From Chloroflexota bacterium (GTDB lineage Bacteria; Chloroflexota; Anaerolineae; Aggregatilineales; Phototrophicaceae), in the NCBI GenBank assembly GCA_026708115.1, contig JAPOVL010000042.1:22425-86424 (forward strand): a stretch of 64,000 nt of DNA, written 5' to 3'. Below the pieces are notes generated by a model. It searched no databases and had not been told where the DNA came from. It worked only from the letters and a program-made list of their open reading frames with translations. The stretch's first letter is position 1; every line of letters begins with the position of its first letter. Positions 53,513 through 61,417 of this stretch are shown here, one piece after another. The translations under genes were made by a program, and so were the position numbers.

Positions 53513-54376
53513 TTAAGCTCCGTTCGTTAGCGCGTCGCCAAATACCGCCCGCACTTCGTCCCGCATTTCGTCGACCCGCGCCCAAACTTCCCTCGTCCTT
53601 TCGAAGACATCGACCGGGTAGCCGCTCTGCAACATGATCGGCCCGTCAAAGCCATTGTCGCGGGCGATGGTCAAGCAGCGCTGGAAGTCCTCGCTGATCA
53701 GGTCGCCTTTTTCATCGACCTCAGCCCAGGCATGAATTGAGGTCGCACGCGGCATGATCGCCTCCAGGGTCTCGTACTTATCGGGTCCACGAGCATTGCC
53801 AAAATCGGCAATTACGCCATAGTCACGTTCGGAGTGTTCGATGACACCGAGCAGGTCGCCCGACTTCATGTTGAAATGCCGGTAATTCTCAGTGGCTGGC
53901 TTCAGCCCAAGATTTACGGCGAAATCGAAGAGTTCGCGAAAGGCTTCGCCGCTGGCGCGAATCGTCTCTGGAGTCGGTTCGCCATCGCCCGGGACGTAGC
54001 GCACGCCGCGCGCCCCCAACTCGACTGCGATCTCCATCCAGAACTTGATATGAGCGATGCCGGCGCTCCGCTCGTCCGCGTCGACATTGCTGACTTCGCC
54101 CGTGTCTATCAGCAGTTGGAACAACTCGATATTCGCCTCGGCAAAGGCAGCGCGTAAGTCAGCCAGATAACCGCGCTCAATGCTGGGCAGGTGATAGACG
54201 CTGAGATCAAAGCTGTGGAAAGCGCGCGCGGCAGCTGCGGCCGGAATATCCAATAGGTCGAGGGTCGCCGGCTCTACCGGAGCGCCTGTTTGCTGCCCAC
54301 TGCCAGCGTCCAACTCGTACATCGGTTTGCCCAGCGACTTCGCCAGGGTTACTGTTGATACTGCTGCGCGTACCAT
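53513..54376 (-). CDS. Sugar phosphate isomerase/epimerase-like TIM barrel (copy 1)
   Basis: A ~287-residue xylose-isomerase-like barrel. Three likely metal ligands are visible: Glu in PATENYRHF, Asp in VIADFGNARG and His in SIHAWAEVDEK. The fourth, normally a Glu on strand 8 (as in VEYEG), is Gln here (GPIMLQSGY). A GVRYVPGDGEPTPET signature is shared with the two other copies. ATG at 54374-54376 has GAGG 7 bases upstream; the longer frame is rejected. It is followed 3 bp later by ThuA copy 1. Proposed role: isomerase, epimerase or lyase on an oxidised sugar. Confidence 0.88.
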   Translation of the reverse strand: MVRAAVSTVTLAKSLGKPMYELDAGSGQQTGAPVEPATLDLLDIPAAAAARAFHSFDLSVYHLPSIERGYLADLRAAFAEANIELFQLLIDTGEVSNVDADERSAGIAHIKFWMEIAVELGARGVRYVPGDGEPTPETIRASGEAFRELFDFAVNLGLKPATENYRHFNMKSGDLLGVIEHSERDYGVIADFGNARGPDKYETLEAIMPRATSIHAWAEVDEKGDLISEDFQRCLTIARDNGFDGPIMLQSGYPVDVFERTREVWARVDEMRDEVRAVFGDALTNGA

Positions 54377-54421
54377 AAAACACCTCTCTCTTTTGCATAA
54401 GCACGCTTTCGGCCGCGCCAA

Positions 54422-54434
54422 GGGTCGCCCCTAC
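54422..54434. repeat. Right half of a GGGCGA...TCGCCC palindromic repeat
   Basis: GGTCGCCCCTAC matches the right arm of the repeat family. No matching left arm is present, so this is a degraded copy. Confidence 0.5.
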
Positions 54435-54589
54435 GAATCCTTGAAGTGAGCGAATCGGGCGGGTTACCTGCGGTATCTGCGGTCAGTGTCGACGGGCTGT
54501 GTCTAGGCAGCCTACGCCCAGCACATGGTCGTGGCTAGACAGCTTTCTTGTTCTCGGTCAGGTAAAGGGCTACCGCCATTTTGCTATTG

Positions 54590-55453
54590 TCAGCCCTGGA
54601 GATCGTCACCGAAGACGGACCGCACTTCGTCGCGCAATTCGTCGACGGCATCCCACATCTCGCGCGTATCGCGGTAAAGCTGATAGGGGTGTCCGCCCAA
54701 GAGCATAACGGGGCCGTCGAAACCGCTGTCGCGCGCCATATTCAGGCAGCGCTTGGAATCCTCGACATTGAGCGCGCCGTCGTCGTCGATCGTGACCCAT
54801 TGGTGTATGGCGGTCGCCCGTGGCATCAATTTGGACAGATTGTCATATTTGTCCGGCCCCTTGGCGTTGCCAAAATCGGCGACCACCCCATAGTCGCGCT
54901 CGGAAATATCGAGCACGCCCAAGAGGTCGTCCGCTTCATTGTTGAAGAATTTATAGTTTTCGGTGGCCGGCTCCAGCCCGCATCCGACGCAATAATCGTA
55001 CAGTTCGCGGAATGCTTCGCCGCTCGCTAGGATCGTCTCCGGCGTCGGTTTGCTGTCGCCGGGAACATAACGGACACCGCTGGATCCCAGCTCGGCGGCG
55101 ATCTCCATCCAGCGTTTGGTCAGCGCGATGCTGGCGCTCCGTTCGTCAGGATCGGGACTGCCGACCTCGCCGATGTCAATCAGCAGTTGATACAACTCCA
55201 CACCCGCTGACTCGAAAGCGGAACGCAGTTCGGCCAGATAGCCGGGCTCGATATTGGGGATATGTTGGATGCAGAGATCGACGCAGTTGATCCCATGTGC
55301 GGCGACCTCGGCCGGGAAATCCAGCAGATCAAGAGTCGGCGTCCCGCGCCAGGACCCGGAAACGCTTTTGCCTCCCGCGTCCAATTCGAACCATGGATCG
55401 CCCAAGGCATCCGGCAAATGCAAGGAAAAACTGGATAATCCTGCTCGTACCAT
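54590..55453 (-). CDS. Sugar phosphate isomerase/epimerase-like TIM barrel (copy 2)
   Basis: A 287-residue barrel paralogous to the genes on either side. Likely metal ligands are Glu165 (PATENYKFF), Asp193 (VVADFGNAKG) and His217 (AIHQWVTIDDD). The fourth position, expected Glu, is Leu at about 252 (GPVMLLGGH). The signature GVRYVPGDSKPTPET spans 126-140. GGGAG lies 9 bases before the ATG. It follows MDR copy 1 by 31 bp and precedes barrel copy 1 with a 213-bp gap that contains a half palindrome. Confidence 0.88.
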   Translation of the reverse strand: MVRAGLSSFSLHLPDALGDPWFELDAGGKSVSGSWRGTPTLDLLDFPAEVAAHGINCVDLCIQHIPNIEPGYLAELRSAFESAGVELYQLLIDIGEVGSPDPDERSASIALTKRWMEIAAELGSSGVRYVPGDSKPTPETILASGEAFRELYDYCVGCGLEPATENYKFFNNEADDLLGVLDISERDYGVVADFGNAKGPDKYDNLSKLMPRATAIHQWVTIDDDGALNVEDSKRCLNMARDSGFDGPVMLLGGHPYQLYRDTREMWDAVDELRDEVRSVFGDDLQG

Positions 55454-55484
55454 TCGAATTCTCCCTCTTCGCTAAGTCACCCGC

Positions 55485-56567
55485 TCAAAAGCGTACGCCA
55501 AACTTTACCACTTCCGCCGGCTCATTCACAACTAGGTCCCAGACCGCGGGGCCTTCATCCAGCGACACCAGGGGCTGGATCAAGCCAGGCGCGGTCAGCA
55601 CGCCCTGGCGCATCATGCTGATAATTGCATCGTAAGCGCGATAATCATCCCAGCGCGAGTAGTCGCGCGGTTTGTGGCCCAGAAAACAGCCATGCGGCAC
55701 GATCATCGTCAGGCGATTGCGGTGGAACTCGCGCCCCAACCAGAGGTCCCGCCCCTCACCCAGATAGACGCCGCTGGCGCAGACCGTGCCCTCCATGCGC
55801 GTCGCGCGGATCGCGCTTTGCAAGCCCTGATACGTGGCGCTCAACTCAACCGCGACATCGACGCCGGGCCCGCCGGTCAACTTGTGGATTTCCAGCGCAG
55901 CATCCACCTCAAAGGGGTCGAGGGCGTGATGCGCGCCATAATCGAGCGCCAGCTCGCGGCGCTTGGACAATGGATCCACAGCGAAGATCTGCTCCGCGCC
56001 ACTCAAAGCCGCCAGGCGCACTGTCAGCAGACCGATCGCGCCCAAGCCGATGACGGCAACTGTATCCGCAAAGCGTAGGTTCGATTCGCGGATGCAGTGG
56101 AAGGAAACAAAGGCCGGCTCGAAACATAGGGCGTCCAGCGGGTCGATATCGCCCAAAGGCCAGACGCAGCCATCCAGCCAGAGCGGCGGTCCATCCCAAG
56201 GCAGCTTTCTCTTTGTCGTGATGGTGTTGGTCTCGCTGACGTCCAGGAAGCTGATGACGTGATCCCCAACCATCCAGTCCGAGACGGCTGAGCCGACTTC
56301 AATAATCATGCCGACGCCGCTGGTGCCGACTGGCGCGCCGCTCAGGTCATAGCGCCCGTCCGCCCCTTCCACAGGAAGGAAGAGGCGCATCTCTTCATCC
56401 CAAATCTGGCCCCGCTCGCTGAGGCCATCCATAATCGCTAGCGGCGTGCCGTGCTTACCCGAGGCGTATTCGGTCTGGATGCGCACTTCATTTGGCGCAA
56501 GCGGCCGCTCATCGTATTCGACCAGCCCAATTTTGTATCCACCGGTAAAAGCCAGCTTTCGTGGCAC
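55485..56567 (-). CDS. MDR-family dehydrogenase lacking the zinc ligands (copy 1)
   Basis: A 360-residue medium-chain dehydrogenase by its NAD-binding half (VAVIGLGAIGLLTV, FAVDPLSKRREL) and general length. However, the normal catalytic zinc site is absent. The Cys position has SGKHGT with His39, the GHE motif is replaced by VGTSGVG (80-86), and no structural cysteine loop exists. The same substitutions are in its paralogue at 58247-59332, so they are a family trait. It should oxidise or reduce a sugar hydroxyl with NAD(P), possibly at C3. The start is a GTG preceded by AAAGGATAGATC. Encoded between ThuA copy 2 and barrel copy 2. Confidence 0.87.
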   Translation of the reverse strand: MPRKLAFTGGYKIGLVEYDERPLAPNEVRIQTEYASGKHGTPLAIMDGLSERGQIWDEEMRLFLPVEGADGRYDLSGAPVGTSGVGMIIEVGSAVSDWMVGDHVISFLDVSETNTITTKRKLPWDGPPLWLDGCVWPLGDIDPLDALCFEPAFVSFHCIRESNLRFADTVAVIGLGAIGLLTVRLAALSGAEQIFAVDPLSKRRELALDYGAHHALDPFEVDAALEIHKLTGGPGVDVAVELSATYQGLQSAIRATRMEGTVCASGVYLGEGRDLWLGREFHRNRLTMIVPHGCFLGHKPRDYSRWDDYRAYDAIISMMRQGVLTAPGLIQPLVSLDEGPAVWDLVVNEPAEVVKFGVRF

Positions 56568-56577
56568 GATCTATCCT

Positions 56578-57327
56578 TTAGTTTGCGCGTGCTGCCCAGC
56601 GCACCGCATTGGTAATGACCTGTTGGACTTCACTTTGATAGTAGATGGGGTAGGTTTCATGCCCGGGCCTGAAGAAAAAGACCCTTCCGCGTCCGCGCTG
56701 AAAGCAGCAGCCGCTGCGGCAGACTTCGCCGCTGGGCCAGGAACTGATGAAGACGATCGTATCCGGCGCGGGAATATCAAATGGCTCGCCGTAGATTTCC
56801 GTTTGCGGCACCACGAAGGACGTCTCCAGGCCGCGGGCGATGGGATGCGCGGGCTCGATCACCCAGAGCTTTTCCGGTGTGCCACCCACCAGAGGCGTCA
56901 CACTGCAAGTTGTTCCCATCAGTTTCTTGAAGACCTTGGAACCGGCGCCCCAATGCAGCGCGATGAAACCCATGCCGCCGTCCACAATGCGCCGATAAAC
57001 GCGTTCGGCGACCGCATCATCGAACCGGTCGTGTACAATGTGCCCCCACCAGATCAGGACATCGGTCTCGTCAAGGACCGCGTCGCTCAAGCCATGCTCC
57101 GGTTCATCGAGCGTCGCCGTTTGTACGGAGAATCCCCTCTCGAGCAATGGACCGGCAATCGCCGCGTGGATGCCGTCGGGGTATATCACCCGCACGCCTT
57201 CGGTTTCTTCGATCGCGCTCTCGTGGCTGTAGCCGTGGCTCATCCAAGACGTCTGCACATAGTCCCAATGCTCTGGGTTCTCATGCCAGAATTCGTTCCA
57301 GACTGTCACGCGGATGGGAGCTGTCAT
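56578..57327 (-). CDS. ThuA domain protein (copy 2)
   Basis: A 249-residue ThuA-fold protein, paralogous to copy 1 across its length: shared [57 protein letters not shown] and FFFRPGHETYPIYYQ. It lacks the last ~15 residues of copy 1. Its ATG overlaps the stop of barrel copy 3 in an ATGA, so the two are translationally coupled. This strengthens the view that ThuA and the barrel act together. Confidence 0.9.
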   Translation of the reverse strand: MTAPIRVTVWNEFWHENPEHWDYVQTSWMSHGYSHESAIEETEGVRVIYPDGIHAAIAGPLLERGFSVQTATLDEPEHGLSDAVLDETDVLIWWGHIVHDRFDDAVAERVYRRIVDGGMGFIALHWGAGSKVFKKLMGTTCSVTPLVGGTPEKLWVIEPAHPIARGLETSFVVPQTEIYGEPFDIPAPDTIVFISSWPSGEVCRSGCCFQRGRGRVFFFRPGHETYPIYYQSEVQQVITNAVRWAARAN

Positions 57328-58214
57328 GCGCTGTCTTCACCGAATACCGCGTGGACTGCCGCCCGAAATTCGTCGACGCCGCTCCAGAGATCGGGCGCCC
57401 AAGCGAAGTTGTCCATTTGATAAGCGCCGTGCAGCATGACGGGACCGTCAAAGCCGGCAGCGCGCGACATGGTCATATAGCGCCGAAACGCCACCAAGTC
57501 CGCCCGTCCGTCTTCGGTCGGTGGCGCCCAGGCGTGAATCGAGGTCGCGCCCGGCAGCAGCTTGGCAAAGGTTTCCTGCTCGCCCGAATCTCTAGGGTTG
57601 CCAGAATCGGCGATCCAGCCGTAATCGCGCTCTGACAGCTCCACAAGCTGCAGCAGGTTAAGGGCTTTGTTGGTGAAGATTCGATAATTCTCGGTGGCCG
57701 GCTTCAATCCGCGTTCGAAGGCGAAGTCAAAGAGCTCGCGGAAGGCGTCCGCTGTCGCGCGCATCGTTTCGGGCGTCGGTTCGCTATCGCCGGGCACATA
57801 ACGCACGCCACTAGCGCCCAGTTCGGCCGCCCGCTCGATCCAGAACTTGGTGTGGGCGATGCCAGCGCTGCTTTCTTGCGGGTCTGGGCTGCCGATCTCG
57901 CCCGTATCAATGAGCAGCTGGAAGATCTCCACCCCCGCATCTTCAAAGGCGGCGCGCACGTCGGCGAGATAAGCGCGCTCCACGCTGGGCAAGTGCAGCA
58001 TGGAAAGGTCGAAACAGTCGTAACCCTGTGCGGCCACCTCGGCTGGCAGCTCCAGCAGGCTATGGCTGGGCGCCCGTGTTTCCCAGCCATCGGGCCGCGT
58101 GGAATCAATGGCTGGCGCCTTTATCATTTTTGAGTTGTCGGGAGTCGGCAAATAGGTCTCAAATCCCAATAGCCGATTAATCGTCACAGAGGATACCGCT
58201 GCGCGCGCGACCAT
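57324..58214 (-). CDS. Sugar phosphate isomerase/epimerase-like TIM barrel (copy 3)
   Basis: A 296-residue barrel, third paralogue. It has a slightly longer N-terminus (RLLGFETYLPTPDNSKMIKA) than copies 1 and 2. Metal-site candidates: Glu in PATENYRIF, Asp replaced in context as WIADSGNPRD and His in SIHAWAPPTED; the expected strand-8 Glu is His (GPVMLHGAYQ). The signature GVRYVPGDSEPTPET is conserved. ATG at 58212-58214 has GGAG 7 bases upstream; a GTG one codon earlier is possible. It overlaps ThuA copy 2 by 4 bp and follows MDR copy 2 by 32 bp, giving the module order MDR-barrel-ThuA. Confidence 0.88.
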   Translation of the reverse strand: MVARAAVSSVTINRLLGFETYLPTPDNSKMIKAPAIDSTRPDGWETRAPSHSLLELPAEVAAQGYDCFDLSMLHLPSVERAYLADVRAAFEDAGVEIFQLLIDTGEIGSPDPQESSAGIAHTKFWIERAAELGASGVRYVPGDSEPTPETMRATADAFRELFDFAFERGLKPATENYRIFTNKALNLLQLVELSERDYGWIADSGNPRDSGEQETFAKLLPGATSIHAWAPPTEDGRADLVAFRRYMTMSRAAGFDGPVMLHGAYQMDNFAWAPDLWSGVDEFRAAVHAVFGEDSA

Positions 58215-58246
58215 CACATTTCTCCTTTTTCAATAAGCTGTGTCAT

Positions 58247-59332
58247 TTAGAAGCGGACGCCATATTTGACGACCTCGCTCGGATTGTGCTTGATCAGCTC
58301 GAATGTCTCCGGGAAATCCTCGATGGAAACCAACGGGTCAATCAGCCCCGGGACGGTCAATTTGTCCTGCTTCATCATGCTCACGATGGTATCGAAAACG
58401 CGATACTGATCCCACAAAGGATAATCACTCGGCGCGAATTCCATGGCGCCATTGCCGCGCGGGACGATCATCCGGAGGCTGTTCGTCAGAAACTCGCGCC
58501 CCAGCCACAATTCGGCTGCATTGCCGGCAATAGCGCCCGCCTGGCAAACCGTACCGCCGAAACGCGCCGCCCGCATCGCCGTATCCAGGGCGGCATAATG
58601 CCCGCTGATTTCAATTGCCACATCAACCCCGCCGCCCGTCATCTCTTTGATCTCCAGCGCCGCATCGCAGGCAAAAGGATCAATGACATGATGCGCGCCG
58701 AAGTCCTGCGCCAACTTACGGCGCTTGGCTATCGGATCGACAGCGAATATCACATCCGCCCCGCTTAACGCGGCAACCTTAACGGTCAACAATCCAATCG
58801 CGCCCAGCCCGACAACAGCGACCGCGTCGCCGAAGCGCAACTTTGAATCGCGCGCGCTGTTCACCGCCACATAAGCCGGCTCGAAGCACAAAGCGTCAAG
58901 CGGATCGAGATCGCCCAACTCCCAGATTAGCCAGGGCGAGGGTTCGGCAAAGCCGGGCCAGATGAAGTCCGCCGGGCGATCGACGGTGATGATGTTGGTC
59001 TCGCTGACATCCATGAAGCCGAAGACGCGATCGCCGACCTGCCAGTCGCGGACAGCCGCGCCGGCCTCGATAATGACACCGACGCCGCTGGTGCCGACCA
59101 GCGAATCGGGCACAGGATCCGGATCCGGCTCATCGGTTGGGAGATAGAGGCGCTTTTCAGCATCCCAACGCTGACCCTGCCGTTTACGGCCGTCCATCAT
59201 GTGCATGGTCGTCCCGTGTTTACCCGAGGCGTACTCGGTTTGGATGCGCACTTCGTTGGGCAGCAGCGGACGCTCGGCGTATTCCATCAGCGTGGCCTCG
59301 TGGTCTTCGTTGAAAACAGCTTTTACTGGCAT
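58247..59332 (-). CDS. MDR-family dehydrogenase lacking the zinc ligands (copy 2)
   Basis: A 361-residue paralogue of the gene at 55485-56567. The NAD half is VAVVGLGAIGLLTV with FAVDPIAKRRKL. Again the catalytic-zinc positions read SGKHGT (His39) and VGTSGVG (79-85), and the structural zinc loop is missing. An insertion DEPDPDPVPDS near residue 67 differs from copy 1. The shared DVSETN and LDALCFEPA blocks are not typical of zinc alcohol dehydrogenases. GGAG lies 11 bases before the ATG. It is the first enzyme gene after the transporter, 112 bp downstream of the MalG-like permease. Confidence 0.87.
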   Translation of the reverse strand: MPVKAVFNEDHEATLMEYAERPLLPNEVRIQTEYASGKHGTTMHMMDGRKRQGQRWDAEKRLYLPTDEPDPDPVPDSLVGTSGVGVIIEAGAAVRDWQVGDRVFGFMDVSETNIITVDRPADFIWPGFAEPSPWLIWELGDLDPLDALCFEPAYVAVNSARDSKLRFGDAVAVVGLGAIGLLTVKVAALSGADVIFAVDPIAKRRKLAQDFGAHHVIDPFACDAALEIKEMTGGGVDVAIEISGHYAALDTAMRAARFGGTVCQAGAIAGNAAELWLGREFLTNSLRMIVPRGNGAMEFAPSDYPLWDQYRVFDTIVSMMKQDKLTVPGLIDPLVSIEDFPETFELIKHNPSEVVKYGVRF

Positions 59333-59395
59333 AGTGTTCCGCTCTCCTTCAAGCGTCTAGTGGCCGACCCACCTAAATCAAAAAACTGGGATGTC

Positions 59396-59423
59396 GTACG
59401 GGCGAGCCGGTGGCTCGCCCCCT
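59396..59423. repeat. Palindromic repeat of the GGGCGA...TCGCCC family (copy 2)
   Basis: Perfect 9-bp arms GGGCGAGCC (59400-59408) and GGCTCGCCC (59412-59420) with a 3-base loop, in the 112-bp gap between the permease and MDR genes. It could act as a terminator-like or mRNA-stabilising hairpin. Confidence 0.8.
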
Positions 59424-59444
59424 CTGTGCCTCTGTGGCAAGTAT

Positions 59445-60323
59445 TTACCCCCGCACCGCGCCCGCCGTCAAACCCTGAATGAACTGGCGCTGGAAGACCA
59501 GATAGACCGCCATGATCGGCGCCATGACGATGAGCGTGCCGGCCATGGACATACTGTAATCGGGTCCCCAGCGGGTGGTGAAGAACATCATGCCGGTCAT
59601 GACCGGCCGGAGCTTGTCGGACTGCAAATAAATCAGCGGCAGCAGGAAGGCGTTCCAGGAGCCCATGAAGTTGAAGACGACCAGGGCGGCAACGGCCGGT
59701 CCCGCCAGCGGCAGCATCACCCGCCGGAAGACGCCGAAGTCGTTGCAGCCGTCGATCTTGGCGGCGTCGGTCAAATCGTAGGGCAGGCCCGAGAAAAAGG
59801 CGCGCATGAAGAAAATGCCGAAAGGCAGCGATATCGCCGTCTGGGGCAGGATCATCGCCCAATAGGTGCCCAGCACGCCGATATCGCGCAAGATATAAAA
59901 GAGCGGGATCATGATCGCCGTGAAGGGCACCATCAGCCCGACCAAAAAGAAATAAAAGATGAGCATCCTTCCCGGCATCTTAAGACGCGCCAAACCGTAG
60001 CCAGCCAGGCAAGACAGGCTCACAACCAGTATGACAATGGGAACGGTCACGATCACGCTGTTGACGAAATAGCGGCTGAACTTTCCTTGGTTCCAAGCTT
60101 GCGCAAGATTCTCAAAGCGCCAGTTCGGCGGGGGACCCAAGGGGTCTTGGGCAATCTCGAGGTTCGACTTCAGCGCGGTGAAGATCACCCACATGAAGGG
60201 CACCAGCACGTAGAGGGCGAAGAGGATCAGAATGCCGTATTGAGCGGCCCTGGCGATCCGTAAGCCCAGGGGCTTGCGCGGGCTACGGGCGACCTGATAG
60301 CTCGCCCCTACATCATTCGCCAT
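59445..60323 (-). CDS. Carbohydrate ABC transporter permease, MalG-like (right operon)
   Basis: A 292-residue CUT1 permease with six membrane helices, starting at YGILILFALYVLVPFMWVIF. The EAA loop is DLTDAAKIDGCNDFGVFRRV. The start ATG is 4 bp after the MalF-like stop, and GGAGG lies upstream in that gene. Residues 5-13 (VGASYQVAR) are encoded by a GGGCGA...TCGCCC palindromic repeat, which therefore lies in frame at the 5' end. The first helix only begins near residue 27, so the insertion is tolerated. No ATPase gene is in this operon. Confidence 0.92.
   Translation of the reverse strand: MANDVGASYQVARSPRKPLGLRIARAAQYGILILFALYVLVPFMWVIFTALKSNLEIAQDPLGPPPNWRFENLAQAWNQGKFSRYFVNSVIVTVPIVILVVSLSCLAGYGLARLKMPGRMLIFYFFLVGLMVPFTAIMIPLFYILRDIGVLGTYWAMILPQTAISLPFGIFFMRAFFSGLPYDLTDAAKIDGCNDFGVFRRVMLPLAGPAVAALVVFNFMGSWNAFLLPLIYLQSDKLRPVMTGMMFFTTRWGPDYSMSMAGTLIVMAPIMAVYLVFQRQFIQGLTAGAVRG
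60284..60311. repeat. Palindromic repeat inside the permease coding sequence (copy 3)
   Basis: GGGCGA (60287-60292) and TCGCCC (60302-60307), with flanks resembling GTAG/CTAC. It is the same family as the intergenic copies, but read through as codons 5-13 of the MalG-like permease. Confidence 0.75.
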
Positions 60324-60327
60324 GACA

Positions 60328-61233
60328 TTAATCGCCTCCCCGCTCGCGAATAGAAATGAATATGAACGACACGACCAGCGACACCAGCCCCATCACGATC
60401 GCCAGCGCCGAGCCATAGCCGACGTAGCTTTCGCGAAAGGCGGTGTTATAGGTATAGGTGGCGATGACGTGAGTCGCGCGGCCAGGACCGCCGCGGGTGG
60501 TGATCCAGATTATGTCGAAGACGTTGACACCCAGGATAAGTGTAAAGGCGGTGATCATCGTGAGCACATGCCGCAAACCGGGAATGATGATGTACCAGAG
60601 CCTTTGAGCGCCATTGGCGCCATCGACCAGCGCGGCGTCGATCTGCTCCATGTCGATGTTTTGCAAGCCGGCCATAATGACGACAAAGCAGAAGCCGAAA
60701 TAACCCCATACGCCGGCCAGGATTATAGCGGGCAGCGCCAAATAGGGGTCGCCCAGCCAGCCTTTCGCCAGAACGTCCAAGCCGACCGCCCTCAGCGTCG
60801 AATTAATGGGGCCAAATTGCGGGTTGTACATCCACTTCCAAATGATGCCGACCGCCACCGGCGCCAGCACCACCGGCAGAAAATACACCGTGCGGAAGAA
60901 GACCATGCCGCGCACGCCGCGCCAAAGCAGCACGCCCAAAAACAAACCGATGGCGACGGGCGTCACCGTGCCCAGCACGATCCAGATCAAGTTGTGGCTC
61001 AGCGCGCTCCAAAGCCGTGGATCGGCGAAGAGCCTCTCATAATTGAGGAAGCCGACAAACTCTTTGACCGGCTTGGCGCCATCCCATTTGGTAAGACTGA
61101 GGTAGATGGTGTAAAAGAACGGGTAGACGACGAAAATGACATACATCACCAGCGCCGGGATGACAAAGGCGTAACCAGTCGCGTAATCGCGCAGCTTCCT
61201 GTTGGCGAAGAATTGGCGGATGCTGTCGGTCAC
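60328..61233 (-). CDS. Carbohydrate ABC transporter permease, MalF-like (right operon)
   Basis: A 301-residue CUT1 permease. First helix at GYAFVIPALVMYVIFVVYPF; EAA loop EQIDAALVDGANGAQRLWYI followed by IIPG. The start is a GTG with AAGGA close upstream. It lies 184 bp after the binding-protein gene, a gap filled with palindromic repeats, and 4 bp before the MalG-like gene. Substrate inferred to be the sugar handled by the downstream MDR/barrel/ThuA enzymes. Confidence 0.92.
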   Translation of the reverse strand: MTDSIRQFFANRKLRDYATGYAFVIPALVMYVIFVVYPFFYTIYLSLTKWDGAKPVKEFVGFLNYERLFADPRLWSALSHNLIWIVLGTVTPVAIGLFLGVLLWRGVRGMVFFRTVYFLPVVLAPVAVGIIWKWMYNPQFGPINSTLRAVGLDVLAKGWLGDPYLALPAIILAGVWGYFGFCFVVIMAGLQNIDMEQIDAALVDGANGAQRLWYIIIPGLRHVLTMITAFTLILGVNVFDIIWITTRGGPGRATHVIATYTYNTAFRESYVGYGSALAIVMGLVSLVVSFIFISIRERGGD

Positions 61234-61264
61234 GTTTCCTTGTCCAAGTTCTAGGTCTTACGCT

Positions 61265-61392
61265 GCGGGCGAGCCGGTGACTCGCCCCGACAACATTTCC
61301 GATATAAACGTATCCTGTAGGGGCGACATATCATGTCGCCCGATACAATGTTTCTCGCTGTGGGCGCGGGCGACCAGATTGGTCGCCCCTAC
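61265..61392. repeat. Cluster of three palindromic repeats (copies 4-6)
   Basis: Three GGGCGA...TCGCCC hairpins occur in 128 bp: 61267-61288 (inner bases GAGCC/GACTC), 61317-61343 (inner CAT/ATG) and 61368-61392 (inner CC/GG). Each has its own inner stem bases, kept complementary. They fill the gap between the binding-protein and permease genes and may uncouple their expression, as the malE-malF REP sequences do in E. coli. Confidence 0.8.
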
Positions 61393-61417
61393 ACCGCATT
61401 TACCGGGGGTTATTCAC

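Noticed and set aside
59391..61254. Two long plus-strand frames (about 290 and 310 codons)
   Set aside because: Both are antisense to the CUT1 permeases, which have clear membrane helices and EAA loops.
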